A DNA stretch of 64,000 nucleotides from Chinchilla lanigera. Its lineage: Eukaryota; Chordata; Mammalia; Rodentia; Chinchillidae. Under the pieces are notes generated by a model. The model was not told the DNA's origin, did not search any database, and saw nothing but the letters and a program-made list of their open reading frames with translations. Positions 1 through 10,944 of the stretch are shown here, in pieces (positions within the stretch are counted from its first letter, which is position 1; each line of letters begins with the position of its first letter). The position numbers and the translations under genes were made by a program. The stretch covers positions 3,576,809 to 3,640,808 of the forward strand of contig NW_004955516.1 in assembly GCF_000276665.1 (NCBI RefSeq), in the 5' to 3' direction.

Positions 1-184
1 AGAATATTTTTTAAAGTGCTGGAGAGTGTTGCTCATTACGAAAGCCCTCCAGTACTACCAAAAAGTGTGAGAGGTTTCTTTTCTATCCCTGTCTTCTCAC
101 ATCCCTCCTTCCCTCAAAAGTTACCTATTTTGATCAGTGTCTGGTTTATTATTCTAGTGTTACTGTTTGAAAACGCACACATCA

Positions 185-279
185 GGCTGGGGATATAGCT
201 CAGTGGTATAAGTGCCTGCCTGGCAAGTGCAAGGTCCTGAGTTCAATTCCCGGTACCAAAAAAAAAAAAGAAAGAAAAT
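185..279 (+). repeat. ID-like tRNA-derived SINE
   Basis: Starts GGCTGGGGATATAGCTCAG (A-box region) and carries a B-box-like GAGTTCAATTCCC followed by GGTACC and an A-rich tail. It belongs to the older 'gatatagctcagtgg' subfamily. Confidence 0.9.
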
Positions 280-300
280 ACATACATGTGTAAATACATA

Positions 301-423
301 CATATGTGTGTATGTATTCTTATTTCTCCTTCCTCATACAAAATACAGCATACTATAAACATTGCTCTACGTTGTTCTTTTTAAACTTGACAGTGTATTT
401 TGGAAATGAATCCATGTCAGCAT
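301..423 (-). repeat. L1 3' region, left part
   Basis: The stretch reading towards 'ggaaatgaatccatgtcagcata' matches the reverse complement of the end of old mammalian L1 elements. It is continued at 1,118-1,700 on the far side of the MLT1 LTR. Confidence 0.55.
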
Positions 424-1116
424 ATGGAGACTACGGGAATTGAATTGTTTTGCCCTAAAAATATGTCTACCCCAAACCTTAGAACGCGATCTGATTTGGA
501 ATAAAGGTCTTTGCAGATGAAATTAAGAAAGGATTTTGAGATAAGATCACCCTGGGTAATGTGAGCCCTAGATCCAGTGGTAAATGCCTTATAAGAGAAA
601 AGGAGACTTGCAACAGAGAGGGAGACCAGGTAAAGATGGAGGTAGAGATTAAAATGTCTCTGTTTCGAGCCAAAGAATTCCAAGCATTGTGGGCAGCCAG
701 CAGAAGCTAGTGGGAATTTAAAAAAAAAAAAAAAAAAAAAAAAGATAAGAGACGCTAGCGGGGAGATGTAGAATAGTTTCTCTTACAAGGCCTCCAGAAA
801 CAACCGGCCCTGTCAACACCTTGATTTTGGACTTACGATTTTCTTTTCTTTCTTTTTGTTTGTTTGTTTGTTTGTTTTGAGACAGGGTCTCGCTATGCAG
901 TTCAGGCTGGCCTTGAACTCAGTTATGTAGCCCAGGCTGGCCTTGAACTCACCATGATGCTCCTGCCTCAGCCTCCCCGAGTGCTGGGATTATAAGCGTG
1001 CACCACCATGCCTGGCCTGGATTCCTGGTTTTTAAACTGTGAGAGAATACCTCTCTGTTGATGTAAGCCGGGAAGTTTGTACGAGTTTGTTATGGTAGCC
1101 ACAGTAAATTAACACA
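424..1116 (+). mobile_element. MLT1-type MaLR LTR
   Basis: The order of blocks matches the MLT1 consensus: 'ggtctttgcagatgaaatt', 'ttttgagataagatcaccct', 'gtcaacaccttgattttgga', and a terminus near 'taacaca'. It is interrupted by an A-run at 720-743 and by a reverse B1 at 853-1,020. It sits inside an L1, so it is younger than that L1. Assignment rests on recalled consensus sequence, not on an alignment. Confidence 0.75.
853..1020 (-). repeat. B1 SINE
   Basis: Reads 'gagacagggtctcgctatgc ... cctcagcctccccgagtgctgggatta'. The second 'aggctggccttgaactca' shows the internal duplication of the long rodent B1. It is inserted in the MLT1 LTR. Confidence 0.9.
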
Positions 1117-1117
1117 G

Positions 1118-1700
1118 AACTCTCCTCATACTTTAAAAAAATTAACCATATAATACCTCCCATGTGGCTGTACCATGGTCTATTCAGTCTGTTCCCCAAT
1201 GTGGATTGCTCCCAAACTTTTGTTTGTACAAATAATGCTCTGTGAACAACCTTGGGAATATTATTTCAAGTCTGTTTAGATGGTATTTACATTTGATTCT
1301 TAGAAGTGGAATTGCTTGATCCAACTGTAAATGCATTTGCCTTTTTGCTAGATGCTTCAGTACCAAATTCCCCTCGATCGGCGCTATAATAGTTTATACT
1401 TCCATAGCAATGAATAAGAGTGCCTGCCTCCCCACAAGCTCACCAACAGAGTGCATTTGCAAAACTTGAATTCTTGCCAGTGGATGAAAAAAAAATGGCA
1501 TCTCGGTGTAGTTATGTTCTGCATTTCTTTTATTATGAGTGAAGTTGAGCACTTTGTCATGTATTTCAGATTTGTTGCTTTTATCTGAACCCTCTGATCA
1601 TGTCTGTTACCTATTTTTCTATTTGTTTTTGCTTTAATTGTTAAGAACTTTTGCCTAGAAATATAATTTGGAAATTTTTTCTGTTATATTTCTTCTGACT
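1118..1700 (-). repeat. L1 3' region, right part
   Basis: Contains 'tagaagtggaattgcttgat', 'caccaacagagtgcatttgc' and 'gtgaagttgagcactttgtc', characteristic of the reverse complement of old L1 3' sequence. It resumes the L1 broken by the MLT1 LTR. Confidence 0.7.
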
Positions 1701-3055
1701 CTGGCTATGCTTCTTTCTACTATATGAATTTTTGCTTCAATTTTTAACAGTTTTATTGACGCTTCCCAGCCGAAAGAGCCTTCCTGACCTATGTCCTCGA
1801 AGTCCGACTCCACCTGTCTTCCTGTCAGCTCTTCTCAAGTACAATCAAAGCGTCTAGCTCCTGTCCCTCCCTTTCCTTTTGTGTCTTGATCCAACTTTGA
1901 TCCAACTTTTTTGACTTCTTCAAAAAGCAAAACCTGAGATAGAGGGCATGTGTGTTGTTACTCCACCGGGGGAGTGAAGTTGAAAAGGACAGAAAGCCAA
2001 TACGAGGGCGTGTCACCAAGCTGGCCGCCTCTCAGAACCGTTCCAGGGCTCAGGCCGTGGGCACATGCCCGGCAGAAGCCATTAACCTTGTCTCAGGACC
2101 TCCCCGGCTGGTGGAGACAGGAGGAAGTTGGCGGTGGGGTGCAAGGACAGCAAAGAAAGATAAATGAGTTTGCTCATTGGCTCCTGTCTCTTGGGTGGAT
2201 TAGTTGTCCGCTCCACAAATACTTGCTGATTAATCAGTCATCGAGTCTAAACTCTCAATAAGGTCAACTTCCTGCATGACTGATAGTGTCCTCATAGGGC
2301 TGTGGTGAATGATTCAAAACAGAGCACAGGGATCACTCTTTGATCGGGTAACGGCCATGTTTCTCTTACCAGACTTGGCAATCCAGGAAGTTTTCATAGG
2401 AGTAGAGAGTAAGGAAACAAGGGTGCATCCAGTGCGCAGGTGTGGTTAGAGACGAAGGGAGGGGAGGGAGCGCTCAGCACTCGCCTTCGAAGTGGGGCGT
2501 GGAGGCAGAGCAAAAGCTCCCCGCAGACTTTACCACTAGGGCTGCCTTGAGAATGGAAATTTCCACCATTGCGGTGAATCCTTTGGGTAAGGCAGTGTTT
2601 CACTGAAATCCCCGTTCAGTAATGCATGATGTCATTCAAACTTTGTCCTGGGTTATTTATAACTCTTCAGGAAGGCCTCAGGGGGGATATAGGAGATGCT
2701 TTTTGGTGAAATGAGAAGATCTTTCTAAGATACAGGAGAGAATGGGGATGGAGGGGCACTGCCAGGGATCCTTGGGGAGTGGCCTCTGGGGCCTGACAAA
2801 GGCCCTAGAGAGTGATGTGATAGACAAAGAGGACAACAGAAAAGAAAGGCAGACAGTGGCATCTGCATCACATTAGTGGTCGGGTCCCCCTGTGCTTCCC
2901 AGAGGCGCTCCGACTCCGAGTCATTGCCTGGAGAAGCCACAGGGCCCCAGTACCACTGTGGAAGCAGCAAGAACCTGGACACAGGAATACCCAGGAGTTT
3001 TACGTGAAGCTAAAGACATTAAAACAGTAACGGGAGCAGGGAGGGGCAAAACCTA
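1701..3055. other. no gene or repeat recognised
   Basis: About 1.35 kb of mixed-composition sequence with no SINE. The open frames are short (at most about 103 codons), overlap each other in different phases, and resemble nothing I know. The stretch from 2,000 to 2,160 is GC-richer than its surroundings. Confidence 0.5.
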
Positions 3056-3420
3056 GCAAAAGTACAGATGTATTTATAATTTGGTCCAGAAATCCCACTT
3101 CTGTGAATCAAATGTGAATTACGGAATGGATTTGAAATAACATGTGTGCAAGGTTATTTATTTAGCATTATTTGTACAAACAAGTTCAGGAGCAATCCAC
3201 ATGTCAATAGGGAATTCAATGACTAAAACCACTGTACAGCCTCACAGGGGATACCAATCAGCAGTACCTATCCCAGCGAGACGGATCTGCTCATATTCTC
3301 AAAAAAACCTCCTTTGGAAACGTTTAGTTCCTGTGAATGAGGTTACAAAAACAAGCATCATGTCTACAGCTTTACAGATGTTAACCTTTTTTCAGCACAT
3401 AAATTACTGATAAACTACTC
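3056..3420 (+). repeat. L1 fragment (3' end of ORF2 / UTR)
   Basis: 'tgtgcaaggttatttatttagcattatttgtacaa' followed by 'ccacatgtcaatagggaa' is the standard sequence near the end of L1 ORF2. Decayed and 5'-truncated. Confidence 0.6.
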
Positions 3421-3686
3421 AAGTGGAAGAGTCCTTTCTGTCCAGCCTCTGCGTCTACCCAATGACTTTCTGGATTTTTTAAAGAGCCCATCAGAGCCTT
3501 AGGCTCAATATTTCAAAGACTTAAGACAAGGACTTATACTGAAGATATTTCTTGGTCGTGACTAACTGTCGCATCACAATCTGATATTCTGAGAAAGAAA
3601 AGTCATAGAATAGAATATTCAGAAACTCAGGACAATAAGAACTGTAAACATGTTCTTTAAAAAGGAAATTAAAAAGTCCCTCATCT

Positions 3687-3787
3687 GAGCTATGGATATA
3701 GCTCAGTGGCACAAGTGCCTGCCTAGCAAGCACAAGGTCCTGAGTTTGATTCCCGGTACCAAAAAAAAAAAAAAAAAAAAAAAAAAA
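3687..3787 (+). repeat. ID-like SINE with clear TSD
   Basis: Flanked by the 11-bp direct repeat AAAAGTCCCTC at 3,672-3,682 and 3,795-3,805, with an A-tail of more than 25 nt. This is a typical L1-driven insertion. Confidence 0.92.
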
Positions 3788-4103
3788 CAAACAGAAAAGT
3801 CCCTCGTTTTTAGAACTTATGTGATTTTGGTATATATTTCAGAATTCCAGCTATTTCAACATGTGAGAGCAAAATCTGTATATTCCCAAGAAGACCTTGA
3901 AATGTTTTCAAAACAGCAGATGCACAAATTTTTTTTAAAGAATAAAGAATTAATGTTTTGAAAGATGAGAACTGCAAAAAGAACAAGAAAAACTGAGTCT
4001 GAAAGACCCTCAAAGGAATGGTCTTCATTATTCTAAAAAGTAATTTTTTGTTGTAAGAAAAATGCTTTTTATTGTTTTTTGTTTATTTAAAAAATTTTTT
4101 TTA

Positions 4104-4203
4104 TTTTGTGGTGCTGGAGATCTAACCTGGGATCTTACACACACAAACCTAGGGCCTTGCACGTGCTAGGCAACCACTCTCCCAATGAGCTATATACTCA
4201 GCT
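4104..4203 (-). repeat. old ID-type SINE
   Basis: Diverged reverse copy: 'gtgctggagatctaacctgg ... gagctatatactcagct'. The reverse A- and B-box blocks are recognisable. Confidence 0.7.
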
Positions 4204-4205
4204 GT

Positions 4206-5045
4206 TATTAAGTATTTAAACTGAGCCTGTGAATATTATCGTACACATACAATTTGTGTCAAAGATAAAGCCAGTTATTAAATTAAAGGACAGTAAACAC
4301 TTCTCAGTGGTAGGACTTAATTCTTCTTTTTCACTGCCTGAGAAAGAAATGATTTTATTTTGAGGTCTCACTGTTACACTAGTGTAGATTACAGTTTGGT
4401 TAGGCTTATAGAGTTGCTGTAATGCCCAGAATATGCGGGTATAGTCTTGCCAGCACCAAGATTTTATAGTGTCTAGCTGTATAATAAAATTAGTTTCTGC
4501 TTTGTTTTGTTTTGCTTTTAGACATTAAACCTAATGTTGGAAATAAATGGAATAAAGCAAACAGACATTTGGCATGGCTAGGACTTCGGTTATTGCTTTG
4601 CTTTTACGTTATACGTGGATATATAATTGAGGCTTCTTGAGAGGTGCCCTTTTTTGAACTCATAAAAGAATAAAAACACTCCCACATATGGCTGTGCTAA
4701 CATATGGCCTCCGTAACGACTGCACAAACAAGACAACTACTCATCTTAAATTTTAGCATAAAATTTCTGTGTCAGGTGGGAAGCAACATGCAAGATCTTT
4801 GATGCCTTTCCCCTGTCACCGGGGAGAGGTAATGGTCCCCTAGGAAATCCTTTATTGAGAGCCTGCGAGTCGGCAGTAACCCTCAGTTCCTCTCCTGGCC
4901 CCACTCCAGGTGCTACCAGTTCCTTTCCTGACCTTTTTCTCTGCAAGGATCCTCATCACAGCTGGAAAATTCTTTGTTGTTCCGGCTCACTCCTTGCTCA
5001 TCTGATACAGGAAATTTGCCTTGAGGAGGAAGCGCTATGCGTGGG
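4206..5045. other. no gene or repeat recognised
   Basis: AT-rich until about 4,740, then mixed. I see no coding signal or SINE. It may include the outer part of the LTR called next. Confidence 0.45.
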
Positions 5046-5565
5046 CTCTATGTTTGGAGTGTAGAGGTGGGCAGAGCGGGAGGAGGGAACTGCCGAGACG
5101 CTGCCATCTTGAAAGAGGAAGCGCAGAGCTCTTATCCTTTGGAAATAACAGGAAAGATGGGACAGAACCCCGACAGGGACGCCCACCGGCTCGAACGGAC
5201 CCACTCGCTGCCCTAGAGAAACGCAGGTTTCATTTTACTAAGGTCACAGAGGACGTGTCAGCAGGCCCTGAGCGGTCCCCCGAGGACGTGTCACCAATTA
5301 CAGAAGACACATCAGCGAGCCACAAGCCTGCCGTTTCTCCGACCACCCCCTCAAAAGCCTGCCAACAAACAAACAAAAACAAAAACAAAGACCCCCGAGA
5401 AAAGCGTCTCCGCCTGTAAGCCTGAGCAGCCTCTCTGCTCGCACAGAGAGGTCCCTCTCAGACTTCGCAATAAATCTGCTTGAACTGCTGCTTGGCGCGC
5501 TTTCCTTCCCGCTCAGGATGAGCTTGCCGAAGTCTGAAAGTCCCTTGTTCAGGTGTGTGCCTCAG
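5046..5565 (+). mobile_element. possible solo ERV LTR
   Basis: A GC-rich stretch with LTR-like parts. There are imperfect repeats around 'gaggacgtgtca' at 5,250-5,315 and a hairpin (CCTCTCTG, loop CTCGCA, CAGAGAGG) at 5,430-5,451. An AATAAA signal lies at 5,469-5,474 and is followed by 'tctgcttgaactgctgctt', as in class I ERV R/U5 regions. I cannot fix the TG...CA ends and see no internal viral sequence beside it. A 132-codon plus-strand frame at 5,021-5,419 crosses the U3-like part. It is lysine/asparagine-rich at the end and is probably accidental. Confidence 0.45.
5430..5474 (+). promoter_or_regulatory. hairpin plus AATAAA poly(A) signal
   Basis: A perfect 8-bp stem with a 6-nt loop lies 17 bp before AATAAA. 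This spacing suits a retroviral R region. Confidence 0.5.
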
Positions 5566-6264
5566 ACTGACTGACTGCACAATCTGATGCAATCAGAAAA
5601 CTATTCATTTTTACCCACATTCCTTAGGCCACAAAAGCTACATTTAACGGCGGATGAGTTAGTAAATTATAGCATTTACTCAGAGTGGAGAGGATGGTGC
5701 AATAGGGCTTTCTCATCAAGAAAGCTGAATATTAGAAGGGAGACTAATAAGTTTTGAGCGCTAGGTTAAGTGTGTTTTAAAGTGGATCATTTTATTTCCA
5801 ACCTCGAGACTGTTAACAATCTCACTGCCTTGCGTCCTTCAGCATCTCTAGCTGAGACTCCATAGCCGTGGGCACTTCGCTTCTTCCGCAGCATCAGAAG
5901 CCTCATGGGAGAGCAGTGGGTCAAGGGGATGGGGTAGTATCGGTGGAGTGTGGTGGCAACCCTGACATTCACCTCTGTCGATTGTCTACCCAAGCCCACA
6001 GTCAACGTCCTCCTCAGCTATTGGCCCTTCTCCACGTCTCCCCATCTTCCATCTTTGAGGCCATCTGCTGATTTCTCAACACCAGCCCCTACTATCCTGC
6101 CAAGCTCAGGTTGGCCTTGGTACCTGAAAGACCTCTGAACCACCTCCCTCGTCTCTGTTGGTCTAGGACAGATCTTCTCCATCCTTCTAAGGCTGCAGCT
6201 TCCCCAAGCTTTCATCACTTTTGCCCGGCAAAACCAGCTCCTGTCCCAGTGGGCTTTTAGTATT
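5566..6264. other. no gene or repeat recognised
   Basis: Unique-looking sequence of average composition. Overlapping short frames on both strands cancel each other as evidence for coding. Confidence 0.45.
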
Positions 6265-6281
6265 TGAATGGTACCTTTCTC

Positions 6282-6405
6282 GGTTTTTTTTTTTTTTTTT
6301 TTTGTTTTTTTTTTTGGTTTTTTTTTCTCCGGTACCGGGAACCGAACTCATGACCTTGCGCTTGCCAGGCAGGCGCTTTTGCCGCTGAGCTAAATCCCCA
6401 GGCCC
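6282..6405 (-). repeat. young ID SINE with 17-bp TSD
   Basis: Reverse copy of the 'CCGGTACCGGGAACCGAACTC' subfamily with a long T-run (the tail on this strand). The perfect direct repeat TGAATGGTACCTTTCTC flanks it at 6,265-6,281 and 6,406-6,422. Confidence 0.95.
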
Positions 6406-6423
6406 TGAATGGTACCTTTCTCA

Positions 6424-7279
6424 AGACATACCGCGGGCCATGCCACAGATGAGTGTGCACTTATTTTACGGCTGTTCCTCCCAACATCCACCCAGCAGAG
6501 TGTAAGACCTCACCGGGATTGCTAGTTTCCTTATTAGAACACCTGCTAACCTTGAGTTTTGTATAAAAACAAGTAACTATTTCTAGTATAAATACGTTCC
6601 AAGTATTACATTGAACATATTAACCTTAACTTTTTTTTCATTATTTAGCTGAAGTTTAAATTTATCTGAGTACCTTGTATATTTATTTGCTAAATTTGGC
6701 AACTCTAGGCCTTATTTATCTCTGATCTTTTAGGGTCATTATCTGTTATGGTTCTTGCCCACCTGAAGAAAGGCAGGGGTCCTATTCTAGAACAATACAG
6801 TGGAGCCAGAGACCACGTGGGCCAGCTTGAATGAACTCAACACTTCTGGCCAAAGTCCACAGGCCCTGAGAGCAGGCGTGGAGCCTGTATACGTAGCACC
6901 CAGCCAAGGCTGGCGCTTAGCCTCAGAAATTCTACTGATAATGATACTGGAGTCTGTAATAACATTCCGGCTACTACTATGTCTTTTGTTAACTGATCCC
7001 AATGGATTCAAGCCATGTGTGTTTTTTCCACAGAGCTTTCTTATGAGCACAACACCTATGATAACAAACATGATTAGAAGAACTTCTGTGAAGCCAGGAG
7101 AAATGCATTTTATACCTGACGCATTGATTTTTGATGTTTTGATTATAAATTCCCACTAGATTTTGCACTCTGGCCATGAGAATGTTTTGTAAATTATTTT
7201 CTAAACCATTTTTCTGTATTGACTGCTTATTTGCAGCCCATTTCAGTAGACATGGAGAGTAAGGAAGACACACATGAAT
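6424..7279. other. no gene or repeat recognised
   Basis: The longest open frame is 119 codons (6,800-7,159, plus), opposite two 94-codon minus frames. It matches no family I know and has no supporting context. Confidence 0.45.
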
Positions 7280-7718
7280 GTACTTTTATTAACTTTCTGA
7301 GGCTGCCCTAAAAGGGATTACCACAAACGTGGTGATTTAAACAACAGGAATTTCTTCACACTCAGGTTTGGAGCTCGGAAGTCTGAAATCTGGAAAGGCC
7401 ATACTCTCCTGAGGGGGCGCTCCAGGGGGAGCCTGTTCCTTCCGTCTTCCAGTTCTCATGGCTGCCTCACTCCGGGGTCTGCTGTGTGCTCACATCGTCT
7501 TCACCTCGCCTCGTCGTCTGTGCCTGCGCCATTCCCCGTTAGACCTTGCTTAGAAGGACACTAGCGACGGCATTTCAAGCCCACCCTGATAATCCACAGG
7601 TATTGCCTCATGTTAACATCTTTGATCACATCTGCAAGGTTTATTTTTTCAAATAGATAACATTTACAAATTCCAGGGGTTAGCACCTGGTATCTTTCAG
7701 CCACCACCAATCAGCCTA
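7280..7718 (-). mobile_element. MLT1-type MaLR LTR
   Basis: Reads 'ttaactttctgaggctgccc', 'gtgatttaaacaacaggaat', 'cttagaaggacactagcgac' and 'aatttccaggggttagcacc'-like blocks in the order of the reverse MLT1 consensus. Full length, with no SINE inside it. Confidence 0.75.
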
Positions 7719-7730
7719 CTATAATGCTGT

Positions 7731-8255
7731 GTGACTTCATCTCTTTCTCTCATATTAAAGTTAAGATTGTCTAGAAAAGACAAGCTTCAGAGACCTAAAT
7801 CTGAAAGGATGAAAATGCATGAGAAAAGTTTATTGAGGGAAGGACTAGAAAGCAGGAATTCTTTTCAGTCAGTGGGGAGAGGCCAATATCAACTCAGAGA
7901 TGAAAATCCTATTAGGGGGACACATTTCTATTTCCACACCACAGCTCACACATTCTATATTGGCTGGTTTATTAGATTTTTAAAAAATCACCATCCAAAG
8001 CACTTGAAGATTTAAAATTGTCTCATCCATTCATTTTTATCCTATCATTTTATTTTAAAGTGACTGTTGGGTTTTAAAACATATTTTGCCTTTGTCCAGA
8101 CTGAATTACTTTAGGAAGCTAAATCCTTATGTCATGCTTACTAAAAATAAGAATAAAAAGCTATACTTTCCCATTTAAAAGGTCCAAAAGAGGTTAATAT
8201 TTGCCAAATCCTCTTAAATTCCAAAGAAATAAAATCAAATTTATTTGTTTGGTTG
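7731..8255. other. AT-rich, nothing recognised
   Basis: Contains a 94-codon plus frame (7,731-8,015) that matches nothing known and lacks context. It ends at a (GTTT)n run at 8,255-8,282. Confidence 0.4.
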
Positions 8256-8267
8256 GTTTTTGTTTGT

Positions 8268-8333
8268 TTGTTTGTTTGTTTTGCAATATTGGGGATTGAA
8301 CCCAGGGCCTTTGCACTGAGCTACATCCCCAGG
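8268..8333 (-). repeat. old ID-type SINE
   Basis: 'ggggattgaacccagggcct ... gagctacatccccaggcc', shortened in the middle and adjacent to a B1. Confidence 0.7.
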
Positions 8334-8450
8334 CCTTTTTATCTTGACACGAGGTCTCGCTAAGTTACTGAGTTGCCCAGGCTGGGCTTCAACTTGCGAT
8401 CCTCATGGAGTGCTAGAACTCCATCCTCATGCCTGGCTAATAACAAGCTT
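8334..8450 (-). repeat. B1 SINE, diverged
   Basis: 'acacgaggtctcgctaagtt ... tgcctggctaat'; the internal part is degraded. Confidence 0.65.
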
Positions 8451-8582
8451 AAAGTCAGTGCAATCTTGGCATGAGCACTCTCAGGTCTCAGATCAGCACT
8501 TCCAAGTTGGTTCTTGGCCCTAGGATGCAACCATGCAACCCTTAAGCTTCGGTGTTAGTCTTCTAAATGAAAGGGATTGATT

Positions 8583-9108
8583 TAATTTCAAATTCTGGTT
8601 TAAAAAATTTCATAACATAAAATTTAGCATCTTAACCATTTCTAAGTGTATATAGTTCAGTAAAATTAAGTATATTGACTCTGTTGCACAACAGATGTCT
8701 AAAGTCCTTTCATCTTCCCAAACTGGAACTCTGCAGCCATTTAAACACCGCCCCATTATCCCTTACCCCAGCATCTGGCAACCGGCATTCTGTTTTCTGT
8801 CTCTAAGAGTTTGACTACTCTAGACACTTCATGTACATGGGATCATTCAGTAGTCGCTTTTTTTGTGTCTGGCTTACTTCGCTTTACATCATATCCTTGA
8901 GAACATCTATGGTGTAGCAGATGTCAGAAGTCCCTTCCTTTATAAGGATGAATAGTACTCCATTGTACCTATATACTACATTTCTTTATCCATTCATTTG
9001 TCAACAGACATTTGAATTGCTTCTACCTCTTACTATTGTGAATAACCTCTAGTGAACATGGCTATGCAAATACTTCTTTGAGACTTTGCTTTCACCCTTT
9101 TGAACATA
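8583..9108 (-). repeat. L1 3' end (old L1ME/L1M type)
   Basis: The reverse complement of typical L1 3' sequence: 'cataacataaaatttagcatcttaaccattt', 'cccaaactggaactctgca' and 'aggatgaatagtactccattgt'. It is split from its continuation at 9,699-10,020 by the MER2-like element. Confidence 0.85.
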
Positions 9109-9274
9109 CAGTCATCCTTCAATATCTCTGGGGAACTGGTTCCAGGACCCCCATGGATAGCAAAATCCATGAATGTTCAAGTCCCTCGTACAAAAATGGC
9201 AAATTATTTGCATAGAAGCTATGCATAGTTTTCTGAATACTCTAAGGCATCTGTATATTACTCGTAGTAATTCA

Positions 9275-9395
9275 TACAGCAGGCATGATAGCTCATGCCT
9301 GTAATCCCAGCACTTGGGAGGCTGGGGCAGGAGGATCACTGAGAGTTCAAGGCCAGCCTGAACTACAGAATAAGACCCTGTTTCCATTAAAAAAA
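9275..9395 (+). repeat. B1 SINE
   Basis: 'aggcatgatagctcatgcctgtaatccc' through 'agaccctgtttcc' plus an A-rich tail. It is the shorter B1 form, nested in the MER2-like element. Confidence 0.85.
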
Positions 9396-9446
9396 AAATA
9401 AAGAAAGAAAGAAAAAATTCATATGATATAAAGGCTATAAAAAAAA

Positions 9447-9541
9447 AGCTACATAGGGGCTATGGGTGTAGCTGAGTGGTAGGGCATGTGCTTAGCATGT
9501 GCAATGCTCTGGGTTCAATCCCCAGCACCAAAAAGAAAAAA
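9447..9541 (+). repeat. ID-type SINE, old rodent form
   Basis: 'ggtagggcatgtgcttagca ... tcaatccccagcaccaaaaa'. This body is closer to generic rodent ID than to the local young subfamily. Confidence 0.8.
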
Positions 9542-9698
9542 AAGCTATGTAAATATAAGTATTGCATTGTTTAGGGAGCAGTGACAAGAAAAAGAGTCTG
9601 TGCATGTTTGGCACAGACATAGTTTGTTTTTCAAATATATTTGATCCAAGCTTGGCTAAATCCACAGACATGGAACCACAGATAAGAAAGAACAGCTA

Positions 9699-10030
9699 CA
9701 TACCTGGAAGTGAAATTTCTAGGTCATGTGGTAGTTCTGTTTTTAATTTTTTCAGGAACCTCCATAGTGTTTTCCCTAGCAACTGCAAGACTTTATATTC
9801 CCACCAGCAGCAAGATTCCAATTTCTCCACATCCTGACCAACACTTGCTATCTTTTGTTTCTTTAAGAATGGCCATGCTAAGGGCCAGGGATATAGCTCA
9901 GTGGCCCAAGCGCCTGCCTGGCAAGTGCAATGTCCTGAGTTTGAGTCCCAGTACCAAAAAAAAATAAAACAAAACAAAACAAAAAACCCAAGAATGGCCA
10001 TGCTAACAGATATAAGGTGATAGTTCGTTA
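9699..10030 (-). repeat. L1 3' region, continuation
   Basis: 'cctggaagtgaaatttctag', 'ttcccaccagcagcaagatt' and 'agaatggccatgctaacaga' continue the L1 of 8,583-9,108. An ID SINE interrupts it. Confidence 0.75.
9882..9989 (+). repeat. ID-like SINE with 17-bp TSD
   Basis: Flanked by AAGAATGGCCATGCTAA at 9,865-9,881 and 9,990-10,006. The tail is the simple repeat (AAAAC)n. Confidence 0.95.
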
Positions 10031-10049
10031 CAGTTTCAGGGGGGTGTTT

Positions 10050-10195
10050 GTTTGTTTGTTTTCAAGACAAGATTTCGCTATGTAGGCTGGCTTTGAGCTC
10101 ACTGTGTAGCCCAGCTGAGCCTCAAACTCATACTTATCCTGTCTCAGCCTCCAAAGTCCTAGGATTACAGGTGCCAGAATACCCAACTTTCACTG
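10050..10195 (-). repeat. B1 SINE
   Basis: 'caagacaagatttcgctatg ... cctcagcctccaaagtccta'. Moderately diverged. Confidence 0.8.
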
Positions 10196-10199
10196 TAGT

Positions 10200-10735
10200 T
10201 CTAAGAGGGCCTGATTTTTAAAATATTTTTATTGTGGTTAAAACTCGTAACATAAAATTTACCATCTTAGTCATTTGTTTTCGCTGTGGCTTTTTGTTTT
10301 AGGTTTTGTTTTATCTTGTTTTTGCAATACTGGGGATCCAACTCAATGCTTCAGTTAATAAAATGTTATAATAAAGTTCTTCAATTTTTTCACATCAAAT
10401 ATTTAGGATAGATCCATGAATCTGACACTGACTTTTTTGAGGGGGGCTGTGCCTGGGATTGAACCCCGGGTCTCAGATATGCTAAGCAAGTGCTCCACTG
10501 CTGAGCTACACTCCCAGTGCCCTAATCACTTTTGAGTGTTCAGTACAATATTGTTAACTATACACACACTGTTGTGCAACAGATCTCCAGAACATTCTCA
10601 TCTAGTAAAACTGCAACTCTGCGCCCACGGAACAGTTCCCCATACTGCCCACTACTCTCCCTCTCCCTCTCCACAGACTCTGGCAACTACCAGTCTACTT
10701 TTTGTTTTAAGACAGCCTAATATTTTACTCTATTT
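10200..10735 (-). repeat. second L1 3' end copy
   Basis: Repeats the block seen at 8,583: 'cgtaacataaaatttaccat', 'tgttgtgcaacagatctcca', 'aactgcaactctgcgcccac'. Two ID remnants (10,318-10,345 and 10,437-10,522, minus) break it. Confidence 0.8.
10437..10522 (-). repeat. old ID-type SINE
   Basis: 'gggattgaaccccgggtctc ... gagctacactcccagtgcc'. Confidence 0.75.
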
Positions 10736-10754
10736 TATTTCATTTCATTATTTT

Positions 10755-10900
10755 TTTTTGAGACAGGGTCTCACTATGCAGCTCAGGCTGGCCCTGAGCT
10801 CACTTTGTAGCCCAGGCTGGCCTCAAACTCACAACGATCCTCCTGCCTCAGCCTCCCAAGTGCTGGGATTACAGGCGTGCGCCATCACACCCGGCTCTCA
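10755..10900 (-). repeat. B1 SINE
   Basis: Well-preserved reverse copy with the duplicated 'caggctggcc' block. A 134-codon plus frame here is merely open through the SINE. Confidence 0.92.
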
Positions 10901-10944
10901 AGAGCCTGATATTTTAAATGAATTTTTTTTTTTTTTTTAATTTA

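Larger units (their letters stand above)
9109..9696 (+). mobile_element. MER2-like Tigger-derived DNA transposon
   Basis: Begins CAGTCATCCTTCAATATCTC after a TA dinucleotide (9,107-9,108) and is followed by TA at 9,697-9,698. Internal blocks 'caagtccctcgtacaaaaatggc' and 'gtttagggagcagtgacaag' match recalled MER2. A B1 (9,275-9,395) and an ID (9,447-9,541) are inserted in it. No transposase was expected or seen; this is a non-autonomous family. Confidence 0.8.

Noticed and set aside
720..743. A-run as the tail of a separate retrogene
   Set aside because: No inserted body or target duplication on either side; the MLT1 LTR simply continues.
5021..5419. 132-codon plus frame as a gene
   Set aside because: It lies in an LTR-like GC-rich segment, ends in an AAAC-derived Lys/Asn run and matches no family I know.
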